Shown: piece after piece, positions 9,464-20,515 of the stretch
Numbering within the stretch: the stretch's first letter is position 1
Layout: every line of letters begins with the position of its first letter
Assembly: GCF_021347895.1 (NCBI RefSeq)
Contig: NC_067132.1
Coordinates: 1,054,001 to 1,118,000 of the forward strand
Length of the DNA stretch: 64,000 bases
DNA from: Acanthochromis polyacanthus
Lineage: Eukaryota > Chordata > Actinopteri > Pomacentridae
Reading direction: 5' to 3'
Notes under the pieces: generated by a model
The model's database searches: none
The model's input: the letters and a program-made list of their open reading frames with translations, nothing else
What the model was told of the DNA's origin: nothing
Position numbers and translations under genes: made by a program

Positions 9464-10735
9464 TGATTTCTTACCAATTTAAAACAAGAATAACTTCTCG
9501 GTTCTCAACCTGCAGGAGGCCGCCATCTTGTGTCATTGCGCATCGCTTTTGTGCAGGTTTCAGTTTCCGGTTGGGGTTCGTGTGGATGTTGAGCGATGTT
9601 GATTCCGACTCTAACCATTTATTTATATTTATTGCTTCGGTTCCCAACTTTCCTTAGGGGTCTCGCTTCGATCACTCAATGACAGTACAGAGGGGGCTAT
9701 AATGGATAATGAAGAGTTACATTTCCGATTTTTCTTATTATTCGATGTTTGGAGGTTCGATTCCCACATCTCCACGCAGGTCTCAGTTTGGATCACACAG
9801 GTTATTAGGGCAGACGCTTGGGTTTTGTTATCGAGGAATATTCTCAGGGATGATGTGGTCTTAGGACTTTTTTGGTATGACACTTTTGTGATATTTTTGT
9901 GCTAACTAAGAGACTTTGTGCTAACTTGTCGAAGTCATATTTGTTCTTGTTGGTCAGAGACACTATTTAATGATAATATGAAGATATTAGTATTGGATAT
10001 GAAGATATATGGACTTGGTATGATGATGATGATATTATAATATCATATTTGCTTATCAGAGATAAGTTTATTTCAATGTTAGATAGATGATACTAGTAAT
10101 AATTAATAAATTATCTCAGGATGATGATCGCAGGATGATGATCTCAGTGCTACTGGAGGACTTGATGCTACATTTAAATTTTCAATGTTATTTCTGTAGA
10201 GTTGCCATATTAAAAGTGATCATAATGATCTCAGGATGATGATCTAAGTCTTACTGGAGTGTAGTATTAAAGTTACACAAGATATAATTAAAGATTTAAA
10301 AAAAAGTGACTTTTTAATCAATTTTATTTTTTGCTTCAACTAAAAAAAACGCCGCGAATTACGGACGACCAGAAATTTGTATGGACTACCAAACATTTGG
10401 ATTTGGCAGGAGTTGGTCATCCGTAATTTGCTGTACGGACGACCAAGGATTTTGACGAAGGTCCCACACTGAAATGCTGACACTACTTCTACTACTCTAA
10501 CGGCTATTTATACTACTACTGCTGCTTGAACTTTTGGTATTACTATTACTGCTGCATGTACTTTCAGTATTACTACTACTGCTTGTACAACTATACTACA
10601 GCTACTAATAATTGTCTGGTGTTTGGTTGTCCAGCTGTTAGCTTGCGTTAGTGTTTTGCTAGCGGCTAACTGGTTAGCTCTCATAGACTCTGAACAAGAT
10701 TTAACAATGAAAAAAGAACCAAAAAAAAATCTTAC
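9464..10735. other. Interior of the outer P-like element; no gene recognised
   Basis: AT-rich sequence with clusters of GATGATGATCTCAGGATG words around 10105-10250 and TACTACTGCTG words around 10490-10610. No reading frame resembles a P transposase. Confidence 0.4.
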
Positions 10736-10815
10736 CTATGGAAAGTTATTCCAAATTTCCTTGTCTCCAACGTTCAACGTAGTGTGCAATTAAATGCAGC
10801 GCAATGAGCTGGCAT
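10736..10815 (-). pseudogene. THAP first exon of the P-like element, with a nonsense codon
   Basis: On the - strand ATG at 10815 opens MPAHCAAFNC, a stop at codon 14, then TRKFGITFHR, and a donor AG/GTAAG at 10736/10735. The MP..C.A..C start and the R..G.TFHR.P pattern are the first half of a THAP finger, and the exon end matches where THAP genes are commonly split. The stop is a TGA where CGA would give Arg, consistent with CpG decay. It lies about 135 bp, after removing the nested element, from the right TIR of the 5527-12173 element, as expected for the 5' exon of a P-type transposase. Confidence 0.65.
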
Positions 10816-10904
10816 TGTTCCTTTTTTTTGTTTTCGCCTCGTCCACACCAATGGAAAAAACTGAAATTTTGCCCCCACTAGCCTTGTGTCTCCGTAGGCA
10901 CGCC

Positions 10905-12126
10905 CATAGATATATACAAACACTAGATGGCTCGTGAGCGCTGTCAGCCTATGGGGAGCGACGTCACCACATGGCAGCCATCTTGGGACAGGGCTGCTCG
11001 ATCACTCATAACATTAAAGTCAATGGCACATGGATTTTAAAATCGCTGCAGATTGCTCAATTTTCAACCCATTTTAGAACAGCTTGGTTTGTAAACATCA
11101 GATATGTACTTCTTTTACTGCTTACTTAAGAATAATTAAAACCATTGAATTCATATAAAAATTACATTAAGTAGATAGGTAATAAAGAAATAGCTATACA
11201 CACACAGATATTATACTGTCAATCTTTAATATTTACAATATTCAAATAGACAAAATAAATAAATGATGATGAATAAATAAGAAAAAGTAATGCTAAAATG
11301 AAAAAAACAAAGAATGACATTTGAACAAAAAATAAATAATGAATAAAGAAAAATAATAACAGGGTTCCCACTCTTTTCAATAAATCATTTTCCAGGATTT
11401 TTGCAGTGTTCCATAACCAACTGAAGTTACAACAATGGAGTGGGCAATTTTCAAGTTAATCTAGCCTTCTTAAAAAAACAAAATTAAAGGTTGATGACCA
11501 ATATGTCTAACAAGCTGCACAGTATCATGTTAAGATTTTGAATTTATTTATTTCTAAATCTCGGGCATGGAAATTGTCTGCGAGCTGTCTTTTTAGTCAA
11601 AGGTTATTTAGTGTCTTACTATTCTTAATTTATGGTTTATACTTATATTTTAATTTTATTTACCCTGCATTTTTATAAATATATTTTACAGATTTACTGT
11701 TTAAACATGTTTTAACAAGCAAATAAATACAACCACAACCACAAAGAATGTAATTTCGCCGAAAGATTAGATTCTCAAAAAACGTTGGTGTCAGGAAAAC
11801 CTAATAATTGAAAATCAGATTTTGTTCTCAGCCTTGAGTAGCCAGGCAGAAAAGACACACAACTATGCCGCATTTTTCGAAACGAAAAGCTGCGATTTCA
11901 ACATTTAGCCTGAATCGTAGCCATGTTAATAAGGTTTGTAATAAACTAAACCGTTTGTAAATTAATCAAGAATTGAGCGAGTTATGAGTGTTAAAGTGAG
12001 GAAATCATCCACCTTACCATTGACTACAGTACCGCGCGCTAGAGCAGTCCCCTGTCCTAAGATGGCCGCCAAGTGACGACGCTGCCGACTCTGCCTTGAC
12101 ACATCTAGTGTTTGTATATATCTATG
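10905..12126. mobile_element. P-like MITE, nested (1222 bp), perfect TSD
   Basis: The TIRs start CATAGATATATACAAACACT and run 25 bp perfectly (10905-10929 and 12102-12126). The flanks are GGCACGCC on both sides (10897-10904 and 12127-12134), an exact 8-bp TSD. Weaker inverted similarity, with GCCATCTT and GGACAGGG in both arms, continues for about 100 bp. The TIR shares its first nine bases, CATAGATAT, with the element that contains it, so the two are probably related families. It has no coding content. Confidence 0.85.
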
Positions 12127-12274
12127 GGCACGCCGCTCTGAGGGGCGTGTCGTATCTACTCTTCATATCTATGGTGTCCTCGTCCTCACAGGTCGCCTTA
12201 TGATGACATCACCTCTGACTGAGCCTGTCATAGCCCTCCTCCTGATGATGTCAACAGAAAATAAAAACTGTCTG

Positions 12275-12602
12275 TTTATACACACACACACACACACACA
12301 CACACTGTGTTTTTCTATCATTGTGGGGACATACTATTGACTCCCATTCATATCTAACCCCTAACCCTTACCCTAACCCTGACCTTAACCCTAACCCAGA
12401 CCAAAACAATGCCTAACCCTAAAGAAACGTTTTTGCACTTTTACTTTTTTCAGTAACAACAACATGGCCAAGAAAACACTGTTTAAACTTATGGAGACCA
12501 AAATGAGGTCCCGACAAGTGACATTGTTTTCGGTTTACCAGTTGTGGGGACATTTGGTCCCCACAAGTATAGTCAGCACCTGAGCACACACACGAGCACA
12601 CA

Positions 12603-12666
<64 letters not shown>
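12275..12666 (+). repeat. (CA)n / GTGGGGAC repeat / (GA)n cluster
   Basis: A (CA)n run at 12278-12304, then the dispersed fish repeat with TTGTGGGGACATACTATTGA, a CCTAACCC-rich stretch at 12355-12420 and an inverted GGGGACATTTGGTCCCC at 12544-12560, then (CA)n and (GA)n at 12594-12666. Confidence 0.8.
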
Positions 12667-12667
<1 letters not shown>

Positions 12668-12867
12668 TGTAAACAGTACATAGATTTCAAATGAGACTAT
12701 TTTTAGACAGTGACCAAGGATTCAGGTCAGTATTTGTCTTAGGAATAGCAACATTTGATCCTACTTTTAGTACTACAAAAAGAAGAAAAGAATTTGAACT
12801 GCTTTCTTCTTGCTGGAAATGTCTCTTTTCTCCTGATATTTGGAAGAGCTTCAGAGATGGGATAACT

Positions 12868-12945
12868 GGTAAATGGTAAATGGTCTGTATTTATATAGCG
12901 CTTTACTATACCTGCAAGGTACCCAAAGAGCTTTATATGTAACTT
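12868..12945 (-). mobile_element. SINE 3' tail fragment
   Basis: The sequence TATTTATATAGCGCTTTACT then ACCTGCAAGGTACCCAAAG is the reverse complement of the tail of the tRNA-derived SINE at 14191-14447. Confidence 0.75.
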
Positions 12946-13564
12946 GTAAAGAGTTGCCAGGAGATAGAGTATAGACAGAGATATACATGGACATTTAGTG
13001 GTACGTATTGTCTGATGACAGTGGATTATCAAAAGATATAGTTCTGGCACAAATACCATCTTTATGGTCTTGAGGCCTGATTCAGTACAGTGCACATGTT
13101 CTCCTTGCAAAAGCCAAGCTTCTTGCGACCTTGTAACTGTATATAGTAATGTAATGTTCCATCCATCCATCCATCCATCCATCCATCCATCCATCCATCC
13201 ATCCATCCATCCATCCATCCATCCATTCATTCATCCACCCATCCATCTTCTTCCACTTATCCAGGGGCTGGTTCATGGAGGCAGCAGATATAGCAGGTCA
13301 TTCCAGATGTCCCTCCCTCCAGCAACGCTTTCCAGGTCTTAGTGGAGGATCCCAGTGGGTTCTGGCTCTGCCCCGGGGTCTCCTCCCAAGTGGACATGTT
13401 CGGAAAACTTCAAAAGGAGACCTCCCCGGAGGCATCCAAATCACATGTCCAAACCACCTCAACTGGCTCCTTTCGATGCAAAGGAGCAACGGCTCCCTCC
13501 GGATGTCCAAGTTTCTCACCCTATCTCTAAGGCTGAACCCAGTCACCCTGCGGAGGAAGCTCAT

Positions 13565-14131
13565 TTAAGTCGCTTGTATCCGCAATCTTGTTCTTTCGCT
13601 CACTATCCAGAGCTCATGACCATAGATGAGGATTGGATTATAGATGGGCCGGTAAATTGCGAGCTTCCCTTTGTGACTCAGCTCATTCTTTACCACAACA
13701 GTTCGGTACAATGTCCACATTGCTGCTGACGCCACACTAATCCGCCTGTCCATCTCACACACCATTTTCCCATCACTCATAAACAAGATCCCTAGATACT
13801 TAAACTCCCTCGATTGATAATGCAACTCCACCCAAACCTGGAGGGAGCAATCCACCTGTTTCTGGCAGAAAACAATGGCCTCCTTGGAGTTGGTGATCCA
13901 CATCCCTGCCGCTTCACACTCGGCTGTAAGCTGCTCCAGTGCTTCAAGGTCATGGTCTGAGGAAGCCCACAGAACCATATTATCTGCAAAAAGCAGAGAT
14001 GAGATCCAGAGGCCCCCAAACCGGACACCCTCCTCACCCCAGCTGTGCCTTGAGATCCTGTCCATGAACATCAAAAATGGGATTGGAGACAAGGGACAGC
14101 CCTGGCGGCGTCCAACACCCACTGGAAACAT
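13565..14131 (-). pseudogene. LINE reverse transcriptase, longest open part
   Basis: An open frame of 188 codons starts MFPVGVGRRQGCPLSP (RT block 4) and includes the FADN catalytic box, a KEAIVFC block and EFKYLGILF. It continues in another frame at 13298-13564 with SFLRRVTGFSLRDR and LRWFGHVIWMPPGR. The frame change and the altered catalytic Asp mark it as non-functional. Confidence 0.8.
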
Positions 14132-14190
14132 GTCAGACTATGTCGAGTATGAGGACACAACTCTCACTTTGGTTGTACAAGGACCGAATG

Positions 14191-14447
14191 GCGGCATGGC
14201 TCAGTGGGTAGAGTGGCCGTCTTGCAACTGGAGGGTTTCCGGTTCGATCCTTGGCCCGTCGTGCTAATGTCGAGGTGTCCCTGAGCAAGACACCTAACCC
14301 CTAATTGCTCCTGATGGGTCGTGGTTAGCGCCTTGCATGGCAGCTTCCGCCATCAGTGTGTGAATGGGTGAATGTGACGTATCTTGTAAAGCGCTTTGGG
14401 TACCTTGCAGGTATAGTAAAGCACTATATAAATACAGGCCATTTACC
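14191..14447 (+). mobile_element. tRNA-derived SINE inserted in the LINE
   Basis: It begins GCGGCATGGCTCAGTGGGTA, with a pol III A box, and GGTTCGATCC at 14241-14250 is a clean B box. The tail ends AAATACAGGCCATTTACC. AATG flanks both ends (14187-14190 and 14448-14451), a short TSD. Removing it rejoins the LINE frame (IQVI then RSLYNQS on the - strand). A tail fragment of the same family lies at 12868-12945. Confidence 0.85.
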
Positions 14448-15002
14448 AATGACTTGTATCACAACTCCCACCCCATACTCCCGCAGTAGGCCTTTTCCAG
14501 ATCCACAAAACAAATGTGGACTGGCAGGTTGAACTCCCATTACCTCCTCAACAGCTCCACAAGCTGATCTACCATTTAACGACCAGGACGGAATCTGCAT
14601 TGCTGCTCCTGGATCCCAGGATTGACAATCGGTCAGAGCAAGCAACCTAGAGAGGGAGAGGCTGACAAGTGTGATACCCCAGTTGTTTAAACACACTCTC
14701 TGGTCCCCCTTTTGAAAATGGAGACCATCACCCCAGTCTGCCACTCCACAGGCACTGCACCCGATGCCCATGTGACTCTACAATTAGAGACGTATCAGCC
14801 AAGACAGTCCAACAATGTCCAGAGCCTTCAGCATCTCAGGAAGGATCTCTTCTATACCTGGTGCCTTGCCACCAAAGAGCTTCCTAACTACTTAATGTAA
14901 TATTGCGAAACAGAAAACTGGCAGTTTCTGTCACGAAAACCTGACCTTTGATTGCTCCCAAACAATAGCAAATACATTAAGAGAAACATAATGATTACTG
15001 GC

Positions 15003-15290
15003 TGCACAGTGACTTAGTGGTTAGCACTGTTGCCTTGCCGCTAGAAGATCCCCTCTTCACAACTTGGCCTGGGCCTATTCCTTTGTGAAGTTTCTCCCTG
15101 TGCATGCGTGGTTTTTCTCAGGCAAAACACATGCTGAGTGTGCTTGTTTGACTTTATATGTAGCCCTGTGAGACAGGTGACCTGTCCAGAATGTCCCCTG
15201 CCTTTGCCCTAAGTCAGCTGGGATAGACTTGAGCCCCCCGCAACCCTAAAGAGGATTAAGCATTGTATAGATTATGGATGAATAATGATC
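15003..15290 (+). mobile_element. GGCTGCACAGTG-type dispersed repeat, copy 1
   Basis: It starts GGCTGCACAGTGACTTAGTG with a tRNA-like GTGGTTAGCAC box and contains CATGCGTGGTTTTTCTCAGG and GGTGACCTGTCCAGAATGTC, ending near GGATGAATAATG. Related copies lie at 26680-27064, 28530-28600, 38290-38400 and 43838-48180 (all in reverse). It has a SINE-like head and a GGAT-type tail. Confidence 0.7.
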
Positions 15291-17275
15291 ACTGAATTAT
15301 AGTTTTACTCAACATAATGAGAAAATGTTTGAGCCAAGTAGTCACACAGAACATGCTTTATTTGCAATGCAATGTTGCTGTTCTGTAGCAACAGCTTGAT
15401 TTCTGCTGTTTTTCTTTGTTTATTTTACAGTTAGGAAACTCGCAACATTTTGTAATTGTGATATTCATGGTTTAATACTCTGCAGTTGTCAGAAAGATAA
15501 ATTGTCTTCAATGAGTGTCCTACTCTGAGGTTGTTTATGTTTTGCTTTAACCTGTAACATCCATGGAGATATACTGAGACACCAAATAAACATGTGTCTC
15601 GAATGCAGAGTTCATGAATTCAGTTGGTAGCAGTTAATTTCCCTCCATATTTTTGCTTTTCTGTTGAGATTCACGATCTGAGTACCACTTGTTGCAAAAT
15701 ACAGAAATTTCAGGTCATGAAGTATTCCTTTGTCAGTGGCAAAATATTTTGTGGTGACTTAGGAGCTCGTTTCACCAACCTATTCCCCTACTTAGTCCAA
15801 CCACATTGTTTGTCTTCATATCACATTTGACAGGCTTGGTTTTTGCTCCCCCACCTTCTTGTTAATAACAATATGACTTGCATCCATGGTGCAGCAGGCA
15901 CCATGCAGGATGTAAGTCCACTGTTATTTCCTGAGCAGTGAGCAGGACTGATAAACAGCAGTGAATTGCTCAGCATTTGACAGTTTGCTTATTTCCCTTT
16001 TACTCAGAGGGCCCCTCATCAACTAATTTCAACATGGCAGCTTCAGAAGCATAAGTCTTTGGGGAAATGTCATTTTTAATTAAATCCCAGGTCCTTTAAG
16101 ATAAGCAGTTATGCGTTAATTTCACCCAGGGCGTGACGTTGTCAGGAGCCTGGGAGCATGACATATGTCTGTCAAGAATAATCATGATGCAAAAACTGCC
16201 CTTTTTTTCTTTTTACCTTCCCCTTTGCATGCAGAAGAAGTTCCTAACTGCCCAGCTAACAAAATCACCATCTGAATGGACCAAATTTAACAGTCCCTAG
16301 GTGTCATTGTGCATGGTTCCCATGACATGCTATAAATGTTTTGATAATGTCAGTCAGGCATTTTCAGGATGTTCTGTATGCTCGGGAGACATCATCTGAA
16401 TTGATAAGCATGATAAAAATAATTTTATGCTGTAAGGAATCCTTAATATCCTGAGAACAATCCAACTAGTGTTGGGCAGCCATTTAAAAGTCAATCTTTA
16501 TTTTTAGATTGAAAACAAGATCAAATGACTAAATAAATTAGTTGCTAGCATTGCAAGCAAACAGAGAATCACCATCAACTCTGCAATTCCTCACAGCTTT
16601 ACTGAGCCTTTTAGCTTCCTGTAGCTCAATTCTTCGGTTTTATAGTTGACAATCTAACCCGGAGTTTAGTCTCACAGCCTCATGAGTCTGGTGTCGTCCT
16701 CCAGCAGGACGTAGCAATTATCAGTCAAAAAGCTAAGAACAATCCATTGTGCATGGCTCAGCAACAAACAGCAAAAATAAACATGTTTACAACTTTATAC
16801 AAAAAGTGGTTAAGGTCTTTATAGTTCCTTTATATAGTTCCTTATTCATGACAACTTTACGGGGGTTAATTTTTAAATAACTCACACACTTAAATTGCAT
16901 TAAGGCCAGTACACGACCCAGAGATTTAAATGTGGTCGGTATAACAAGTCTAACTCTGCAAACGAAAGTTGAATGTTGTGTTCCAAATTGCATACTTACT
17001 CTTTTTCCTTTTAGTACATACTGCAGCTGGCTGTAAAGTATGCAATATTAATGCAAATAATTGGGATATGCTACTTTGTCATAATATTGTTACTTGAATT
17101 TTGAACATCTAGCTCATTTATCTGTAACAGACTGTAGAACAAAATGGGGTGTCATCTATCTACGTACTTTTGGTGATTCATTGTGACATACACTGATCAA
17201 CCATAACATTATCACCACTGACAGGTGAAGTGAATAACTAGTTCTGTTAGTTATTTTTTGGGCCTTTTTTTTAGG
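15291..17275. other. No gene or repeat recognised
   Basis: Roughly 2 kb of ordinary AT-rich sequence with no long frame, no splice-consistent coding block and no terminal repeats that I could see. Confidence 0.4.
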
Positions 17276-17281
17276 CTTTAT

Positions 17282-17896
17282 TGTCATGGCTCCTCCCTCT
17301 CCTGCTCGGCGCTCTGGCAGAGCTGGCTCGAATGAGCAAACGAGCACAGCTGCTCACAATGAGCATTCAGCTGAGTATAAAGCCTACCCCTCTTCCCTGC
17401 TCCAGTGCTGGGTAATTGCCTCAGGTTCCATGCTTCACGCCAGACACACTCTGCACCCCGTTGTGAGCACTTCACCATCTGGACTCTGTTTTGTGGATTA
17501 CCCTACCTGCTCCGTCTTCCCTCTGCACCCCGAAATCCCTCTTCCGCTCAGCACCCCACCTCTGTCTGCTCCTTGGACTGCCTGCTTCTCTGTCTTCGCC
17601 ACGTCCCTGCCATTGGTTCCCTCAGCTCAGCCCCCACCTCGTCTCCTGAAACCCCCAGCCACTGCGTGAGTCACCTCTCCCCGTTTATTTCAGTTTAGCC
17701 TTCATCGCGGCCCCAGGCCGTCGCCTTTAGTTTAACTTAGTTTAGTTTTATTCCCCTTCAGCTCCGGTTCTGTTTATTCTCTACACCTCCCCTATAGAGT
17801 GTTTTTTGTTTAAAATTATGTTAATAAATTCCTTATTTAATTCACCCACCTGCCTGTTTTGCCTGCTGCTTGGGTTCACACTGCCTGATCGTGACA
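17282..17896 (+). mobile_element. Solo LTR 1 (615 bp)
   Basis: It starts TGTCATGGCTCC and ends GATCGTGACA, so the termini are TG...CA within a short TGTCA/TGACA inverted repeat. The flanks are CTTTAT on both sides (17276-17281 and 17897-17902). A TATAAA is at 17376-17381 and an AATAAA at 17823-17828, giving a U3-R-U5 layout on the + strand. No internal retrotransposon sequence remains. Confidence 0.85.
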
Positions 17897-18113
17897 CTTT
17901 ATTACAGAGGACAGTGGAGACAGAGACATGAAATGTGGGGAGAAGAGTGGGGGAAAGACATGCAGCAAATAGCTCCCCCAAGCATTTGCTGTGTCCGGGA
18001 CTATAGTCCCTGTTTATGGGTCGCCAGCTCAACCTGTTGAGCCAACTGGGCATCCGAAGTGAGTAACTCTGAGCATATGGGACTTATTTAAAAAGATCCC
18101 CATTAGCTGATGC

Positions 18114-18993
18114 TGTCACGGCTCCCTTCTCACCCCCGTCCTTCCCACCTGACCTCCCCAATACCCTTTTCCCATCTGGTTCTTCCTCCCTCTCCTGTTC
18201 CCCTGCCCTGTCTTGCCTGTCTCCCATCCGCTCCTCTGCCCTGTCTGTCTTGCCTGTCTCCCATCCGCTCCTCTGCCCTGTCTGTCTTGCCTGTCTCCCA
18301 TCCGCTCCTCTGCCCTGTCTGTCTTGCCTGTCTCCCATCCGCTCCTCTGCCCTGTCTGTCTTGCCTGTCTCCCATCCGCTCCTCTGCCCTGTCTGTCTTG
18401 CCTGTCTCCCATCCGCTCCTCTGCCCTGTCTCTCCCCCTACAGCTCGGTGCCTGAGTGGAGTCAGCTGAAAAGCTAGACTCCACTCAAGTAATCAACCAC
18501 CTCCACGGCTCCCGGACAGCTGAGAGACATCACGCTGATTAATCACCCCTGCAATAAGAACCGGCTCATCCTTCCACTCCCTGCCAGATTGTTGAACCAG
18601 AACCATGCAGTTCAGTTCGCTCTCTAGCCTCTTGCACAATCTGTTTAAGTTCCTGCCTTTTTCCGACGTTGTTTTCTCCTGCTTCCACTCAGACCCAGCT
18701 GTCCGGGATCCAGCCATCCAGAACCCTAGTCTGTTTTCCCCAGCAACTCATCACCGGTTTCCTCCTGCCTGGACCCTCGTTCCTGCCTGGACCCCCATTC
18801 CTGCCTGGACCCCTTCTGTCCCTGCCTGGACCCCCCGTTTATGGCCAAAATCCCCCACTACACCAGCCGCTCCTGCATCCTGGATTTCCCCCCACCGTGC
18901 CATTATTCACCCCCCAAGCAATAAATCACTTTCATTCAGCCAGCCTTGGTAGTGTGGCTTTCTGCTCGGGTCCAACCTGCTCAGTCCGTGACA
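18114..18993 (+). mobile_element. Solo LTR 2 (880 bp) with internal minisatellite
   Basis: It starts TGTCACGGCTCCC and ends AGTCCGTGACA. The 5-bp TSD GATGC is exact (18109-18113 and 18994-18998). AATAAA lies at about 18922. It is enlarged by a 37-bp minisatellite and by repeated TTCCTGCCTGGACCC units at about 18770-18830. Confidence 0.88.
18200..18430 (+). repeat. 37-bp minisatellite, about six units
   Basis: The unit contains TGCCCTGTCTGTCTTGCCTG followed by TCTCCCATCCGCTCCTC. Units are nearly identical, implying recent expansion. Since 37 is not a multiple of three, the array stays open in several frames and yields spurious ORFs on both strands. Confidence 0.95.
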
Positions 18994-19260
18994 GATGCCA
19001 GTGGCACCAGCTAGTCTTCCTGGGGTACGATAAAAGAAGACAACCTTACATCAAAAAATCCTGCTTCTAGATCACATCAGTCAAAATAGACATCTAATGT
19101 ACATCATGTTTACAATATCAAGTTGGTATTAGACCAATCATTCAGTCAACAGGAACAAACAGAACAAGAAATGACACAGAAATAGGACATTATACTTGTC
19201 AGGCTGGATTATTGCTCAGCCACCAAGTAGTGCATTCTAAGATGGTATTTGAATGAGGCC

Positions 19261-20515
19261 TTATGCTAGACTGTCGTATGTGGAGGGGGCAGCTATTCCA
19301 AAGTTTGATGGCATGATAACTGCCTTTTTCAAAGCATTGTATTTTGGGCATGGTGATGTAATTTGACCATCACCTGCTAATCTAGTGGAATAACTATGAA
19401 TCTGACTACATCTGATAATTTGATTATGTAAAAATTCAGGTTTGGTGGAATAAACAGTATTGCTAAAGAATATGACTGTACTTAAAGACAGCCTTTTTTC
19501 TACTTTTAACCATGAGAGTTTACGATGCATACTTTCTGTATTTGCTCTGATGGGGCAATGTAAAACAAGTCTGGCGGCTCTATTCTGGCCAATTTGTAGT
19601 TTGCTCAGCAGGCTCTTTGATGCAGAGGATCAAATGGGTGAGCAATAGTCCAGGTGACTTAGAATTAAAGACTTGACCCAAAATGTGTTCAGTAACATAA
19701 GGAAGGCATTTTCTCGCCATAGAGATGCAATTACCCATTTTTACCTCCGCCAGGAGGTTATGTAATCACCGGAGTTTGTCTGTTAACAGCATAACTCAAA
19801 AAGTCACGGACGGATTTTTACAGGATGTCCGGAAGAGCAAAAGTAACAATCGATTAGATTTTGGAGGTGATCCGGATCACCGTCTGGATCCAGGATTTTT
19901 TTGAAGGTCGAAGGACAATTGAGAGATGGTCGCTAGGCCATCTCTCAATTTTCCTTCGACCTTCAAAAAAATGATGATCCGGATCACCTCCAAAATCTAA
20001 TCGATTGTTACTTTTGCTCTTCCGGACATCCTGTAAAAAGTTGGTGAAAATCCGTCTGTGACTTTTTGAGTTATGCAGACAAACAAACAGATGGCATGGC
20101 GGAGGTCTGCGCTCTCCGAGTGCTTTTCTAGTCTTAATTATTGTGTCAATGTGTTCTGTATATGACAATTGACTATCTATTATAACTCCTAATGATTTAA
20201 CCTGATCAACCTGTTCTATAAGTTCGCCAGACAAGTTGAGTCTCAATGTAGGTCTAGATGAGTTTGTGACTTGATCCCAGAATAATAGATTTTGTCTTTG
20301 AGATGTTCAGTACCATCTTGCTTCATTGTATCCAATCATAGACCAAATCCAACTCAGAAGTCAAAACATCATCTCGCTCACTGCTAGTATTTGCTGCATA
20401 ATACAGTGTTGAATCATGCACATACATTTGTACACTTGCTTTGTGCAAAATAGATGGCAAGTCATTTGTGAAAATGGGGTGGTCCAAGGCAGCTGCCCTG
20501 CAGCACACCACACTC
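19261..20515 (-). mobile_element. Jockey/L2-type LINE fragment, split by a fold-back element
   Basis: On the - strand, 20511-20323 encodes FTNDLPSILHKASVQMYVHD, the RT catalytic region with YVHD in place of the usual YADD, and 20246-20145 encodes GELIEQVDQVKSLGVIIDSQ. After the insertion at 19741-20131 the frame resumes (MGNCISMARK) and ends with KLSWLKVEKRLSLSTVIFF at the C terminus. The catalytic box is altered and the 5' end is missing. Confidence 0.75.
19741..20131 (+). mobile_element. Fold-back Helitron-like element inserted between T and T
   Basis: It begins TTACCTCCGCCAGGAGG and ends GGAGGTCTGCGCTCTCCGAG then TGCTTTTCTAG. Bases 19789-20076 form one large palindrome with arms of about 140 bp, meeting near 19932. 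The flanking LINE frame closes perfectly if the element is excised between CCCATTT and TCTTAAT, so insertion was between two T residues without duplication. That and the CTAG end with a hairpin suggest a Helitron2/Helentron-type non-autonomous element. The same family is at 8631-9463, about 45.86-46.08 kb and 52.66-52.92 kb. Confidence 0.6.

Larger units (their letters stand above)
5527..12173 (-). mobile_element. P-like (THAP) element, expanded by nested insertions
   Basis: CATAGATATGAAGAGTAGAT at 5527 continues GCG, and its reverse complement ends at 12173, giving 23-bp TIRs with one mismatch. The flanking 8 bp are GTATCCTC on the left (5519-5526) and GTGTCCTC on the right (12174-12181), 7 of 8 identical. 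TIRs opening with CA, an 8-bp TSD and a THAP exon near one end match the P superfamily. No P transposase catalytic exons remain. The 6.6-kb span is explained by later insertions: Tc1 at 6115, Helitron-like at 8631, P-like at 10905. That both ends belong to one insertion is inferred from the TIR and TSD. Confidence 0.6.
13158..14895 (-). mobile_element. RTE/Rex3-type LINE, 5'-truncated, with (ATCC)n tail
   Basis: On the - strand the element runs from about 14895 to a (GGAT)n tail at 13158-13228. It encodes reverse-transcriptase blocks: KGDQRVCLNNWGITL, GVGRRQGCPLSP, SSLLFADNMVL, then EFKYLGILF and the C-terminal SQLRWFGH motif. The catalytic box reads FADN where LINEs have FADD, and stops and shifts occur upstream of 14180, so it is dead. 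A SINE is inserted at 14191-14447. Assignment to the RTE/Rex3 clade rests on the GATG-type tail and recalled protein character, so it is tentative. Confidence 0.75.

Noticed and set aside
12739..13276. Frames with repeated MDGW or IHPS units
   Set aside because: They are readings of the (ATCC)n tail of the LINE, not a protein.
14191..14255. Possible tRNA gene
   Set aside because: A and B boxes are present but it is the head of a SINE with a long non-tRNA body and a target duplication.
17286..17669. Pro/Ser-rich 127-codon frame
   Set aside because: It lies within the solo LTR defined by TG...CA ends and the CTTTAT duplication and has no domain character.
18084..18484. Open frames on both strands with GDRQDRQGRGADGRQ or CLACLPSAPLPCLSC repeats
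   Set aside because: They are translations of the 37-bp minisatellite inside a solo LTR; 37 is not a multiple of three, so several frames stay open by chance.
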